Part shown: piece by piece, positions 38,664 to 47,335 of the stretch
Layout: the number at the start of each line of letters is the position of its first letter
How positions within the stretch are numbered: position 1 is the first letter of the stretch
NCBI GenBank assembly: GCA_965222315.1
Contig: OZ244951.1
Coordinates: 5,022,001 to 5,086,000, forward strand
Direction of reading: 5' to 3'
DNA: 64,000 nucleotides
From: JACKII01 sp965222315
Lineage (GTDB): Bacteria > Pseudomonadota > Alphaproteobacteria > Bin95
Made by a program: the position numbers and the translations under genes
The notes under the pieces: model-generated
Database searches by the model: none
What the model saw: only the letters and a program-made list of their open reading frames with translations
Told to the model about the DNA's origin: nothing

Positions 38664-39312
38664 CCAGATAACTTTCCCAGCAATCGACCGTCACTGCGGT
38701 GCCCGGTTCGGCATCGGGTCCCCACAGGTCCCCGCCTTCGAACCGGACGGTGTAGAGGTGCTGTGGCGCTTCGCCTGTGAATTGGGCGTTGGTATCAGGG
38801 AACACGTGCGCACCGTGCATCAGTTCAACCGTCCCGACCTTGCCGCGGGCATAGCGGGGCAGGCGGGTATGCGTTGCCGGGTTGATGTTGACGGTCCGCA
38901 CCCGGTCGCCAACTTTGAAGCGCGGTGCGGTATTGGTTTCCCGCTCGCTGGGGCCGCCTTTTGCCAGGGTCTTGGCGACATCGGCGGCTTTCAATGTCCG
39001 GGCGACGGGTTTTGGCTCGACCTGTACTTTGCCCGCGGCCATCTCGTCGGTACTGACCATGCCGCGGTCGGCCAGCAGGTATTCCAGGCCAAAGAGCCAA
39101 TGCTCGTAATAGCCGGTCGCCAGATACTCGGCAGGCGGCATTTGCTCCCGGGCGAAGCGGCTGGCATCGATGTTCCACTCACCGGTAAAACCCGCCGCCA
39201 GGGTCAGGGCGAAACATTTCCGCTCCCATTCCGCATGGAACAGAGGCTCGTCCGGGTCCGCGCCGATGGGGCCGAAGCCATGCATTCCGCCGAGGTCGTG
39301 GGCGCCGTTCAT
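38653..39312 (-). CDS. nthB: Nitrile hydratase subunit beta
   Basis: A 219-residue structural subunit of nitrile hydratase, which hydrates nitriles to amides with the alpha subunit. It begins MNGAHDLGGMHGFG, the conserved N-terminus, with F-H-A-E-W-E-R-K and YYEHWLFGLEYLL further in. The C-terminal VGDRVRTVNINPATHTRLP (part VGDRVRTVNINPATHTR), VELMHGAHVFPD and FEGGDLWG are the expected beta-barrel motifs. Start ATG 39312 is chosen over the frame's upstream opening because of the match; it lies four bases after the alpha gene stop. Confidence 0.95.
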   Translation of the reverse strand: MNGAHDLGGMHGFGPIGADPDEPLFHAEWERKCFALTLAAGFTGEWNIDASRFAREQMPPAEYLATGYYEHWLFGLEYLLADRGMVSTDEMAAGKVQVEPKPVARTLKAADVAKTLAKGGPSERETNTAPRFKVGDRVRTVNINPATHTRLPRYARGKVGTVELMHGAHVFPDTNAQFTGEAPQHLYTVRFEGGDLWGPDAEPGTAVTVDCWESYLDAA

Positions 39313-39316
39313 GGGC

Positions 39317-39943
39317 TCAGGCTCCTTCGGGGCGCTGGGGCAGGCCGACACCAATCATCGAATCCCGCGTCACCCAATCCGTGAGTTCCGCCTCGCTGAG
39401 GCCTCTGGCTTCCTCCGGCTGCTCCGGCAGCACCAGGTAACGGATTTCCGCGGTGGAATCCCAGACCTTCACCTCCTTGCCCTCCGGCAGGGAGACGCCG
39501 AACTCCGCCAATACGGCGCGCGGCTGCATTACGGCGCGGGCGCGGTAGGGGGCCGCCTTGTACCAGGTCGGCGGCAGGCCCAGCACCGGCCAAGGGTAGC
39601 AGGAGCAGAGGGTGCAAACGACCATGTTGTGCACTTGCGGTGTGTTTTCGACCACCACCATGTGCTCGCCCTGGCGGCCCGTGAAGCCCAGCGAGGCAAT
39701 GGCGCTGGTCGCGTCCTCCAGCAGCCATTTCTTGAAGGCCGGGTCGGTCCAGGCCTTGGCGACCACCTGCGCGCCGTTGCGGGGGCCTACCTTGGTCTCG
39801 TAGGTCTGGATCAGTTCGTCCAGGGCTGCCGGGTCCACATAGCCTTTCTCGACCAGCAACGATTCCAGTGCCCGGACACGCAATTCGGTGTCGGAGAGGT
39901 CCGAGTGCTCGTGGTCATGATCGTGACGATGGTGGTCGCTCAT
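39317..39943 (-). CDS. nthA: Nitrile hydratase subunit alpha, cobalt type
   Basis: Catalytic metal-binding subunit of 208 residues. The claw motif C110-T-L-C113-S-C115 has Thr after the first Cys, the cobalt-type signature; iron enzymes have Ser there. The N-terminus carries an unusual His/Asp-rich run at residues 4-13 that could bind metal. The ATG at 39943 has AGGGA seven bases upstream, and a TTG two codons before it is too close to that site. The gene leads the alpha-beta-accessory operon. The order alpha then beta is more often seen with iron enzymes, but mixed cases exist. Confidence 0.94.
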   Translation of the reverse strand: MSDHHRHDHDHEHSDLSDTELRVRALESLLVEKGYVDPAALDELIQTYETKVGPRNGAQVVAKAWTDPAFKKWLLEDATSAIASLGFTGRQGEHMVVVENTPQVHNMVVCTLCSCYPWPVLGLPPTWYKAAPYRARAVMQPRAVLAEFGVSLPEGKEVKVWDSTAEIRYLVLPEQPEEARGLSEAELTDWVTRDSMIGVGLPQRPEGA

Positions 39944-40014
39944 CCACAAATCCCTATGCTATCTAGGCCGCTGCTGATCGGATTATAGCAATAAAAAATG
40001 AGGACGCCCAAGCA

Positions 40015-40794
40015 ATGACCCTTCAAGGAAAAATCGCCCTCGTCACCGGGGCCGGCAGCGGCATCGGCCATGCTATCACGCTCGCTCTGGCGGAGGCTGG
40101 GGCGACTATGGTGGCCGCTGATATCAACATTGAATCGGCGGAAGCGACCGCCAAGGAAGCGTCGCAGTTCCAGGTGCCCGCGTCAGCAGTGCAGGCCGAT
40201 TGCGGAGAGGTCGCCAGCATCAACGCCATGATCGACGACGTGGTGGCCCGTCACGGGCGGCTCGACATTATCGTCAACAATGCGGGCGTCACCCGCAGCG
40301 CCTACATCATGGATCTGACGGAAGAAGACTGGGACCGCATCCACCGGGTGAACGCCAAGGGCGTGTTCTTCTGCCTGCAACGGGCCGCCCGTCAGATGAT
40401 CGAGCAGAAGGAAGGCCGCATCATCAATATCGCGAGCATCGCGGGGCGGGGTTACAAAGACACGTCCAATGCCATTTATGCCGCGAGCAAGGGGGCGGTG
40501 ATCTCCTTGACCAAGACCGCATCGCAACAGTTGGGGCGGCACAATATCAACGTCAATTCCATTTGCCCCGGCGCGACGCTGACCCCGTTGGTCGACACGA
40601 TGATGGATGTGCGCTCCGCCGAGCAGGGCATCACCAAGGACGAGATGATGGAGAAATTCCAGCGTCCGATCCCCATCGGCCGCGCCAACACGCCGGAAGA
40701 TATTGCGGCCATGGCCGTGTTCCTCGCCGGGCCGGGCGCGCGCAACATTACGGGCCAGTCTTACAACGTCGATGGCGGCTTGGTGACGAGTTAA
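40015..40794 (+). CDS. Short-chain dehydrogenase/reductase
   Basis: NAD(P)-dependent cytosolic oxidoreductase of 259 residues with TGAGSGIG at 11-18, NNAG, and the active site pair Tyr-x3-Lys in YAASKGAV. The C-terminal segment ends with the usual SDR NVDGGLVTS. The substrate is not recognisable, and relatives include glucose and hydroxysteroid-like dehydrogenases. It is divergent from the nitrile hydratase operon with about 70 bases between, so a shared control region is possible. Confidence 0.88.
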   Translation: MTLQGKIALVTGAGSGIGHAITLALAEAGATMVAADINIESAEATAKEASQFQVPASAVQADCGEVASINAMIDDVVARHGRLDIIVNNAGVTRSAYIMDLTEEDWDRIHRVNAKGVFFCLQRAARQMIEQKEGRIINIASIAGRGYKDTSNAIYAASKGAVISLTKTASQQLGRHNINVNSICPGATLTPLVDTMMDVRSAEQGITKDEMMEKFQRPIPIGRANTPEDIAAMAVFLAGPGARNITGQSYNVDGGLVTS

Positions 40795-40819
40795 GGGAGC
40801 GTTTTCCGGCGAGACACCA

Positions 40820-40908
40820 TTCGACAGGCTCTGGGTGAATGGCTGTTTGAGGGCGCTGAGCGTTTTCGCAGGACGCCCCTCAGAGTCCCTCATGCTGAGC
40901 CCGTCGAA
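40820..40908. repeat. Imperfect inverted repeat, interspersed type
   Basis: TTCGACAGGCTC (40820-40831) pairs with GAGCCCGTCGAA (40897-40908) with one mismatch, across a 65-base spacer. The CATGCTGAGCCCGTCGAAGCATG stretch around the right arm is a known alphaproteobacterial intergenic repeat pattern, and CATGC/GCATG also pair around it. It lies downstream of the SDR gene and may act as a transcript-end structure. Confidence 0.7.
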
Positions 40909-41013
40909 GCATGCGCTAAGGGTGATGCGCTCTGTGGCACGCATTCTTGACTAGGACCGTCAACCATCCCGCCGCATGGCGCGGGCTAGCCGTGGCCGGT
41001 ATCCCAGAGTCCC

Positions 41014-41970
41014 ATGGCGCTCGTCCTCGAAATTATCATTCCGGTATTTGGCTTTATCGGGCTCGGCTACCTCATGGCCCGCACCCCTCTGCTTTCGGCG
41101 GAGGGGACCAAGGGCCTGTCGCAGTTCGTGTTCTATTGCGCGATCCCGGCCCTGCTGTTCCGCGCCGGCACCAGGCTCTTCAGCGAAGGCGCGGAGCCGG
41201 TAGAGCCCGGCCTGCTGGTCGCCTTTTTCGGTGGCGGGCTGGGCATCCAGCTATCCGTGCTGCTCTGGCTTTGGTTCGGCCGAGGCAGGGCGCTGGCGGA
41301 GGCCACCATGGCGGGCCTCTGCGCCGCCTTCACCAATACGGTGATGCTGGGGCTGCCATTGTCCTATGCCTTGTTCGGTGACCGGGGCTTGTTGCTGACA
41401 TCCTCCGTGATCTCCGTGAACGGCCTCGTCTACTACACGCTGACCACAACCCTCATCGAACTCGGCCAGGGCCGTGGCGGCAGCCCGGTGCGCAATGTGC
41501 TGGGCGGACTGGCGGCCTTGGTGAAGAACCCGATCCTGCTTGGCATGGCGATCGGTCTGGGCTGGGGATTTCTCGGTGTGCCGGTTCCGGGTCCTGCGGC
41601 CAAGATGGTCGATCTGCTCGCGGCAGCCGCCCCGCCCGTCGCGCTGTTTGCCCTTGGCGCCTCGCTCGTGCAGTTCAAGTTGGCGGGCGACCTGGTGGAA
41701 GCGGCCTGGATCACCATCATCAAGCTGCTGGTCAGCCCGGCCCTTGTAGGCGCGATCGGGTACTATATTGCGGGCATCCGGGGTGACACGCTGGCGCTGG
41801 CGGTCATTTTGGCCTCGACGCCAGTGGGCGTGAATCCCTTCCTGATCGCGACGCGCTATGGCGTTTATGTCCAGCGCTGCGGCAGCGCGGTTTTGATCAC
41901 CACGGCTCTCAGCGTCATCACGATCAGCGGATTGATCGCCCTGCTGGCGCCGGGCGCGAACTCGCCCTAA
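41014..41970 (+). CDS. AEC-family transporter
   Basis: Inner-membrane carrier of 318 residues with about ten hydrophobic helices, of the auxin efflux carrier family. The N-terminal pattern PVFGFIGLGYLMA and FVFYCAIPALLFRAG match helices 1 and 2, and PVGVNPFLIATRYGV occurs near the end. Bacterial members carry small organic acids such as malonate or lactate. The substrate is unknown. The ATG at 41014 is preceded by a weak site (CAGAGTCCC). Confidence 0.87.
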   Translation: MALVLEIIIPVFGFIGLGYLMARTPLLSAEGTKGLSQFVFYCAIPALLFRAGTRLFSEGAEPVEPGLLVAFFGGGLGIQLSVLLWLWFGRGRALAEATMAGLCAAFTNTVMLGLPLSYALFGDRGLLLTSSVISVNGLVYYTLTTTLIELGQGRGGSPVRNVLGGLAALVKNPILLGMAIGLGWGFLGVPVPGPAAKMVDLLAAAAPPVALFALGASLVQFKLAGDLVEAAWITIIKLLVSPALVGAIGYYIAGIRGDTLALAVILASTPVGVNPFLIATRYGVYVQRCGSAVLITTALSVITISGLIALLAPGANSP

Positions 41971-42009
41971 GGTACCGTCCGCCTAATTCCGTTACCGTTA
42001 GTTTCCCCC

Positions 42010-42924
42010 ATGATCGAACTTTGGATTCCGGTCACCATTGCGGCGGCCTTCCTGCAGAATCTGCGTTCTGCGGTACAGAAATACCTGAAGGGCCGCCTGT
42101 CTACGACCGGCGCGACCTTTGTGCGGTTCGGCTACGGCGTGCCGGTGGCTGTCGCCTATGTCCTGTTCCTGCATTTCGGCGTCGGGCTGCCGATTCCCCA
42201 GATGAACGGGGAGTTCGTGATTTACACGATGCTGGGCGGCGTCACCCAGATCCTGGCGACGTTCCTGCTGGTCTACCTGTTCGGGCTGCGCAACTTCGCG
42301 GTGGGGACGGCCTACTCCAAGACGGAGGCCATTCAGGCGGCGGTTTTTGGCTTCGTGCTGCTGGCGGACCCGCTGTCGCTGGGGGCGGGCGTGGCCATCC
42401 TCATCGGGTTTGTCGGGGTGGCCCTGATCTCCGTTGCCAATACGGCGCTGACCGCGTCCACCATGATCAAGGCCACCTTCTCCCGTACCGCATTGATCGG
42501 CCTGGCGAGCGGCGCCTTGTTCGGCATATCGGCGGTGGGTTTCCGCGGCGGCTCGTTGGCGCTGGGGGGCAGTGAGGACGTGTTCCTGATGCAGGCGGGC
42601 TTCACCCTGATGTGCGGGATCACCTTCCAGACGGTCTTGATGCTGGCCTACATGCAGTGGAAGGAGCCGGCCCAGATCGTGGCGGTCATCCGCGCCTGGA
42701 AGCCCGCCAGCATGGTGGGTTTGGCGGGTGTGCTCGGCTCCATCTGCTGGTTCACGGCCATGACCATCCAGAGCGTCGCCTATGTCCGCTCCCTCGGCCA
42801 GATCGAGCTGATTTTCACGTTCGCCGCCAGCTATTTCATCTTCAAGGAGCGGCCCAACCGGATTGAGGTGATCGGCGTGCTCTTGATCGCGCTCGGCATT
42901 ATTGTTCTGCTACAGTCCAAATAG
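42010..42924 (+). CDS. EamA/DMT-family transporter
   Basis: Inner-membrane transporter of 304 residues with ten predicted helices in two EamA halves. The N-terminus MIELWIPVTIAAAFLQNLRSA and AVGTAYSKTEAIQAAVFGF (part YSKTEAIQAAVFG) match a subfamily of bacterial drug/metabolite exporters of unknown substrate. The C-terminus ends YFIFKERPNRIEVIGVLLIALGIIVLLQSK (part FKERPNRIEVIG). It follows the AEC gene by about 40 bases. Confidence 0.86.
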   Translation: MIELWIPVTIAAAFLQNLRSAVQKYLKGRLSTTGATFVRFGYGVPVAVAYVLFLHFGVGLPIPQMNGEFVIYTMLGGVTQILATFLLVYLFGLRNFAVGTAYSKTEAIQAAVFGFVLLADPLSLGAGVAILIGFVGVALISVANTALTASTMIKATFSRTALIGLASGALFGISAVGFRGGSLALGGSEDVFLMQAGFTLMCGITFQTVLMLAYMQWKEPAQIVAVIRAWKPASMVGLAGVLGSICWFTAMTIQSVAYVRSLGQIELIFTFAASYFIFKERPNRIEVIGVLLIALGIIVLLQSK

Positions 42925-42947
42925 GACCAACCGAGGACGCGCCAGCC

Positions 42948-43562
42948 ATGAGTGACGAGAAGCCCGCCAAGAAGATCGACTATTATTTCTGCCTGAACTC
43001 CCCCTGGGTGTACCTCGCCCAGCATCGGCTGGAGGAGATTGCGGTGAAGGCGGAGGCCAAGATCCGCTATTTCCCGGTTGACCTGCGGGAGATGATGATC
43101 CGCCTGCTGGGCGACGACGAAGCGCCGGAGCGCTCCGAAAGCCACCGCAAGTACGGCAAGCGGGAGATGCAGCGCTGGGCCGGGTTCTACGGCCTGCCCT
43201 TGAGCGAGAAGCCGCAATACTACCCCGTCAGCCAGCGCCGCGCGGCCCTGCTGACCGTGGCGTGCGACCGCATGGGGATGGACACCGGCAAGCTGGTCTT
43301 CGCGCTGCCCCAGGCGGTGTGGGCCCAGGACCGCAACATCAACGACTGGCGCGAACTGGAAGCCCTCGCCAACGAGGCGGGCCTGCCCGGCGACATCCTG
43401 GTGCAGGCGGCCCAGGACGCGGGCACGGAAGAAGAGTTCCTGGAGAACACCGAGCTTGCCCTGAAGAAGGACATTTTCGGCATCCCCACCTATGTGGTGG
43501 ACGGCGAACTGTACTGGGGCCAGGACCGGCTCGACTGGGTGGAGCGGGCGGTGGCTGGGTAG
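42948..43562 (+). CDS. DsbA-fold isomerase, 2-hydroxychromene-2-carboxylate isomerase family
   Basis: A 204-residue cytosolic protein of the DsbA/kappa-GST fold. The N-terminus DYYFCLNSPWVYLAQHRLEE (part NSPWVYLA) and the segment VFALPQAVWAQDRNINDW are the hydroxychromene carboxylate isomerase pattern, and FGIPTYVVDGELYWGQDRLDWVE (part FGIPTYVVDGELYWGQDRL) is the C-terminal cap. The family acts on naphthalene-type ring cleavage products with glutathione, but many members have other roles. It starts 24 bases after the EamA gene. Confidence 0.86.
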   Translation: MSDEKPAKKIDYYFCLNSPWVYLAQHRLEEIAVKAEAKIRYFPVDLREMMIRLLGDDEAPERSESHRKYGKREMQRWAGFYGLPLSEKPQYYPVSQRRAALLTVACDRMGMDTGKLVFALPQAVWAQDRNINDWRELEALANEAGLPGDILVQAAQDAGTEEEFLENTELALKKDIFGIPTYVVDGELYWGQDRLDWVERAVAG

Positions 43563-43627
43563 GGTGTGGTTTCTTCTTCAAGCACCACCCATGCGACTTC
43601 GCCGGTGAGGGAGCCTGCCCGCGCGCC

Positions 43628-44254
43628 TTATGAGAGGCTCGTCTCGCCGAAACTGCGGTAGGTTTGGGACTTCGGCTTGGCGCGGTCTTCCTCGTTCACA
43701 TAGTGGATGGAGGATTTGCCGCGCAGCGCGTCCGGCAGCACCATGGCGCGGATGAAGCGGCTCTGCCCCTCCGCATGGGCCTGGGCGAACACGGGCTCCG
43801 GCCCGGCCTCGAACCAGGCGCCGCCCGGCCCGAACGCGGTTGAGTGCCCCTCCGTGTCGATGCGGATCACGCCTTCGCGCAGGCAGCGGATGCCTGGCCC
43901 CTGATGGGTATGCAGCATCGCGCAGCCCCCCGGCGGGAAGGACACGCTGTCCAGCCGCAGGAAGTGGCCGGCCGCCGCAAAGCTGTCCGGGATCGCCCCT
44001 GCGAGCTTCCGGGCGGATTGCCTGGGCGGCGCAACAGGCTCCGCCGCCGACAGGTCCCAGCGCCAGAGCGAAGCCCCCTCCGCCCCCGCCGTGAGCGTCA
44101 CCGGCCCATCGGCCACAAACCCCTCATCCAGCCCATAGACCCGCCCGTCCACGCTGACCGCCCCCGCGGTCACATAGATGGCCCTGGCGGCGGTCTCCCC
44201 AAACACCACCTGCTGACCGTCCGAGAGACTGTTCTCAAACAAATGCATTTCCAT
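43628..44254 (-). CDS. Cupin-like protein
   Basis: A 208-residue protein with a small beta-barrel pattern. Two cupin-like halves are suggested: residues about 1-70 (GETAARAIYVTAGAVSVDG) and 95-160 with the H-T-H motif in GGCAMLHTHQGPGIRCL (part MLHTHQGPGIRCL). The metal ligands of a cupin are only partly present, so catalysis is uncertain. The gene ends at 43628 and runs after the CBASS-like genes on the same strand with about 200 bases between. I do not recognise a specific function. Confidence 0.65.
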   Translation of the reverse strand: MEMHLFENSLSDGQQVVFGETAARAIYVTAGAVSVDGRVYGLDEGFVADGPVTLTAGAEGASLWRWDLSAAEPVAPPRQSARKLAGAIPDSFAAAGHFLRLDSVSFPPGGCAMLHTHQGPGIRCLREGVIRIDTEGHSTAFGPGGAWFEAGPEPVFAQAHAEGQSRFIRAMVLPDALRGKSSIHYVNEEDRAKPKSQTYRSFGETSLS

Positions 44255-44460
44255 GGGAGGCTTTTCCTTCGGGCGAGGGGCGCGGTAGGGCGCGGATTCA
44301 TGGTAGAAGGATAGCGGGATTTTGTGTGATAGTCATTGTTAGGGTGGAGGAGAAGCAACTGGAACCTCCGCTTCCCAAGCCGCAGGGATTAGAGCGCACA
44401 ATGTCGTCGCCTTCGCTAAACTAAACACAAACCGCCACCGGATTCATCGCGACTACCTAC

Positions 44461-45006
44461 TTATAAGATAGATAGCGGATCGGGGTCGTAGTCGCCGGAC
44501 TGCACCTTCCGCTGAGCCGCCCGGAAACACCATTCAGGCGGCGTCAGTGATGTCTGCTGCGCTGCTGTGAGATCAGCAAGTGCCTTGCGGGCTTCGACCT
44601 CGAACTCAGCAAACGGCTTGTGGGACCAAACCTCGGCGGCGCGGCGCAGACTGCCTTCGACCGTCTTGAATGCGGCCGCCGCCTTTTCATAGGCTGTTAT
44701 CGTCTCGTCGAGTTTCAACGCCTTGATCAAACCGGGTAGGATTACGCTTAGTAAAGCCAGCCCCGCAATAACGGCCTCAACGCCTGGTTGCTTTGAGATC
44801 GCCGTACTTGCCGCAACCGCACTGGAGATTACTGCGGCTATCCAGATGGCGCCGCGTATCAGCTTCAGCCATCGCAACCAAATATAGAAGTTGGTCGAAG
44901 TGTAGACGGTGTTGCGCGATTGCTGTGCGCACTCTAACCGTAGCGCGGCGTGGGCAGCCTTTAAGTCACCACTACTGGGATCGCCGCGCCGAATATCTTG
45001 TGCCAT
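44461..45006 (-). CDS. SLATT-domain two-helix membrane effector
   Basis: A 181-residue protein with two membrane segments, about 51-70 (GAIWIAAVISSAVAASTAI) and 75-95 (GVEAVIAGLALLSVILPGLIK, part AVIAGLALLSVILPGL). They are followed by a soluble helical domain. The order and the YTSTNFYIWLRWLKL segment just before helix 1 match SLATT, the SMODS-associated two-transmembrane effector domain. In CBASS-type defence, such a protein is thought to form pores or damage the membrane when bound by a cyclic nucleotide. It is directly downstream of a CD-NTase, overlapping it by 46 bases. Confidence 0.82.
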   Translation of the reverse strand: MAQDIRRGDPSSGDLKAAHAALRLECAQQSRNTVYTSTNFYIWLRWLKLIRGAIWIAAVISSAVAASTAISKQPGVEAVIAGLALLSVILPGLIKALKLDETITAYEKAAAAFKTVEGSLRRAAEVWSHKPFAEFEVEARKALADLTAAQQTSLTPPEWCFRAAQRKVQSGDYDPDPLSIL

Positions 45007-45896
45007 TCCATACCTGCGCTAATGTCCATGTTCTGGCGTTCATAGTCGCACGCCCGGAGCGCACAATGATAGGCAGTCCAGGCTTTGCTCTGCCACCCAT
45101 CGCCCATTTCAATCCATTCAACCGTGGTCCCGGGCATAAAAAATCCTTCGCCTGCACGTTCAATCATATGCGCAAAGGTGTCCCGGACAAGCCAATCAAA
45201 CCAGAACTCATCGCTCCCACCATACTCATACTTAGCCAGTGTTTCGCGCACTAGCTGTTCGAGATGGAAGGACTTTATCGGGACATTGCAATGGCGTTTC
45301 CATTGCTTGAGGATGCGGGTCAATTTCCGCACATTGCCGTTAAAGGAGGCGTCAGTTCGATCAAGCTCTGCAAATTCGGCTCCCGGATCGACATGCTTCC
45401 ACCTGCCGCCGGAATTGGTATCGCAGATCAGGTATCGGCCGGTCTGTGTAAGAAACGCTGGGATGACCTCTATGTTGACCGTGTTGAAACCTACCACTAC
45501 CACCTGCCCGTCGCCGCGAATCCTTGTTTGCTTATAGGTAATGGCCAGGGCCTCTCGCACATGCTGGAGAAGCTGGGACTGCTTATTGCCAATCCGTGCA
45601 TTGAACTGGTCAAATAACTCGACGGGCAACTGGAAGAAAATGTCAATGTCGGTGGGGGGGCGGATGGCCGTGTTTTTGCGCCAAGACCCCGCGAGTAAGC
45701 AATTATCGAGCACACTTTCCTCAAAAAACCAACGATTGAGGCAGGTGATCACGCCACGCAGCTTAGTCCTTCCATCGTCCAACTCACCCTGCCGGAGCAC
45801 TAAATTCCGCTGCATTGTCGTGAAGCGGCGCGTGACGTGGGCCCACTTGGAGATGGACTGGCTGTTCGATAAAAATACATCGGCTAGATTATTCAT
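44961..45896 (-). CDS. CD-NTase (SMODS nucleotidyltransferase), CBASS-like
   Basis: A 311-residue nucleotidyltransferase of the OAS/cGAS-like class. The catalytic core is GS at 70-71 (LLAGSWRKNTAIRPPTDIDIFF, quoted as GSWRKNT and PTDIDIF), with Asp83 and Asp85, and a third acid Glu143 in NTVNIEVIPAF. It should make a cyclic di- or oligonucleotide messenger when a phage is sensed. The C-terminal helical half carries K-Q-W-K and FHLEQLVRETL. With the SLATT gene downstream it forms a minimal two-gene CBASS-type operon without Cap2/Cap3. Base composition is a little lower in G/C than its flanks. Confidence 0.88.
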   Translation of the reverse strand: MNNLADVFLSNSQSISKWAHVTRRFTTMQRNLVLRQGELDDGRTKLRGVITCLNRWFFEESVLDNCLLAGSWRKNTAIRPPTDIDIFFQLPVELFDQFNARIGNKQSQLLQHVREALAITYKQTRIRGDGQVVVVGFNTVNIEVIPAFLTQTGRYLICDTNSGGRWKHVDPGAEFAELDRTDASFNGNVRKLTRILKQWKRHCNVPIKSFHLEQLVRETLAKYEYGGSDEFWFDWLVRDTFAHMIERAGEGFFMPGTTVEWIEMGDGWQSKAWTAYHCALRACDYERQNMDISAGMEWHKIFGAAIPVVVT

Positions 45897-46158
45897 TGCG
45901 GATAATTAGGCATCCTATATCTGGTGTGCAAGGGTTTCATGCCCACAAAATCTGCTTTTTTTGATCTCAAAGCGAGCGACCGGACCTAAGTTCTGTGCGT
46001 TATCGTTCGTCCGCATACTTGAATGTTCGGATAAAGCCTGAGTTGGTATGTAGCGCTCGCACCTGCTTACCGCTTCTTAATATGCCGCCAATTGACACCC
46101 CACCCCCCGCCTCATACGCTTTTCACCACCCCCTAACCCTCCAAAAAGCGCGCCTCCC

Positions 46159-47322
46159 ATGAGCCTCTCCGACACCGCATGGGCGAACCTGATTTCCGCC
46201 ACGCACACGTCCGGCCGCAAGGCGGCGCTGGCCATTACGGGCGGCGGCACCGGCGCGGTGGGGGAGTTGTTGCGCATTCCGGGCGGCTCCCAATTGCTGA
46301 TCGAGGTGCAGGTTCCCTATAGCGAGCAGGCGCTGGAGAGCTTTCTGGGCTTTGCCCCCGCCCAGGCCTGCAGCGCCGACACCGCCATCGCCATGGCGCA
46401 CCGGGCGCGGGTGCGGGCCGCGGGCATGGTGCCGGAGGAGGCCGATCTCGTCGGGGTCGGGGCGACCGCAGCACTGGTCAGCGACCGGCCGCGCCGGGGC
46501 GAGCACCGCTTCCACATCGCCTGCGCCGGGGCCGAGGGCGTCTCCCACTGTACCGTGGTGCTGGCGAAGGGCCGGCGCGACCGCTCGGCGGAGGAGGCGC
46601 TGGTCGCCCGCGCCATCATCCTCTGGCTCGCCAAGTCCTGCGGCGTCACCGCGCCGCCGGTGCAGAGCCTGCTCGGCCCGGACGAGCAATGCATCGAAGT
46701 GGACGTCACCGCCGCCGGTACGATTGACGCGCTGCTCGCGGGCACCGTCGACCGGGTGACGGCCCTGCCGGATGGGCAACTGCACCTCTCAGCCGCGCCG
46801 CCCGCAACGGTGATGCCGGGCTCCTTCAATCCGGTGCATGACGGGCACGTCCGGCTGGCGCAAACGGCGAGCGACATCCGCCAGCATCCCACCACCTTCG
46901 AACTATCCGTGACCAACGTGGACAAGCCGCCCCTGACCGGCGAGGCAATCCGCGACCGCCTGCGCCAGTTCGCCTGGAAGTCGCCGGTGGAATTGACCCG
47001 CGCGCCCACTTTCCTGGAGAAGTCCCGCCTGTTCGCCGGCGCGACCTTCGTCATCGGCGCCGACACGGCGGAGCGCCTGGTGGCCGCGAAATATTATGGC
47101 CACGACGAAGACCAGATGCATGCAGCCCTGGAGGAAATCGGCCAGGCGGGCGGCAATTTCCTGGTGGCGGTGCGCGTCGATCCCGGCGGCCGCCTCCTGA
47201 CCTTGCGGGACATTTCCGTGCCCCGCCGCTTCGTGGATCTCTTCGCCGAGATCCCCGAACATCACTTCCGGATGGACCTCTCCTCCTCCGCGATCCGCCA
47301 GCAAAGCGGGCAGGTCCCGTGA
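46159..47322 (+). CDS. CinA-C (PncC-like) and HxGH nucleotidyltransferase fusion protein
   Basis: A 387-residue fusion. The first ~190 residues resemble the CinA C-terminal domain, an amidohydrolase that removes the amide from nicotinamide mononucleotide: ALAITGGGTGAVGELLRIPGGS with repeated Gly, then LVGVGATAALVSDRPRRG. The second part starts MPGSFNPVHDGH at 219-230 with the H227-D-G-H230 nucleotidyltransferase motif, and ends with SSSAIR, the ISxTxIR-like signature at 375-380. This is NadD-like, making a nicotinate-type dinucleotide. Combined, it would turn NMN into NaAD in one polypeptide. Whether the catalytic residues of the first half are intact needs alignment. Confidence 0.75.
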   Translation: MSLSDTAWANLISATHTSGRKAALAITGGGTGAVGELLRIPGGSQLLIEVQVPYSEQALESFLGFAPAQACSADTAIAMAHRARVRAAGMVPEEADLVGVGATAALVSDRPRRGEHRFHIACAGAEGVSHCTVVLAKGRRDRSAEEALVARAIILWLAKSCGVTAPPVQSLLGPDEQCIEVDVTAAGTIDALLAGTVDRVTALPDGQLHLSAAPPATVMPGSFNPVHDGHVRLAQTASDIRQHPTTFELSVTNVDKPPLTGEAIRDRLRQFAWKSPVELTRAPTFLEKSRLFAGATFVIGADTAERLVAAKYYGHDEDQMHAALEEIGQAGGNFLVAVRVDPGGRLLTLRDISVPRRFVDLFAEIPEHHFRMDLSSSAIRQQSGQVP

Positions 47323-47335
47323 CGGTCCCCGGGCC

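Noticed and set aside
44255..44460. Possible tRNA fragment or att site downstream of the CBASS-like genes
   Set aside because: No cloverleaf could be formed; short paired GGAGG/CCTCC segments only.
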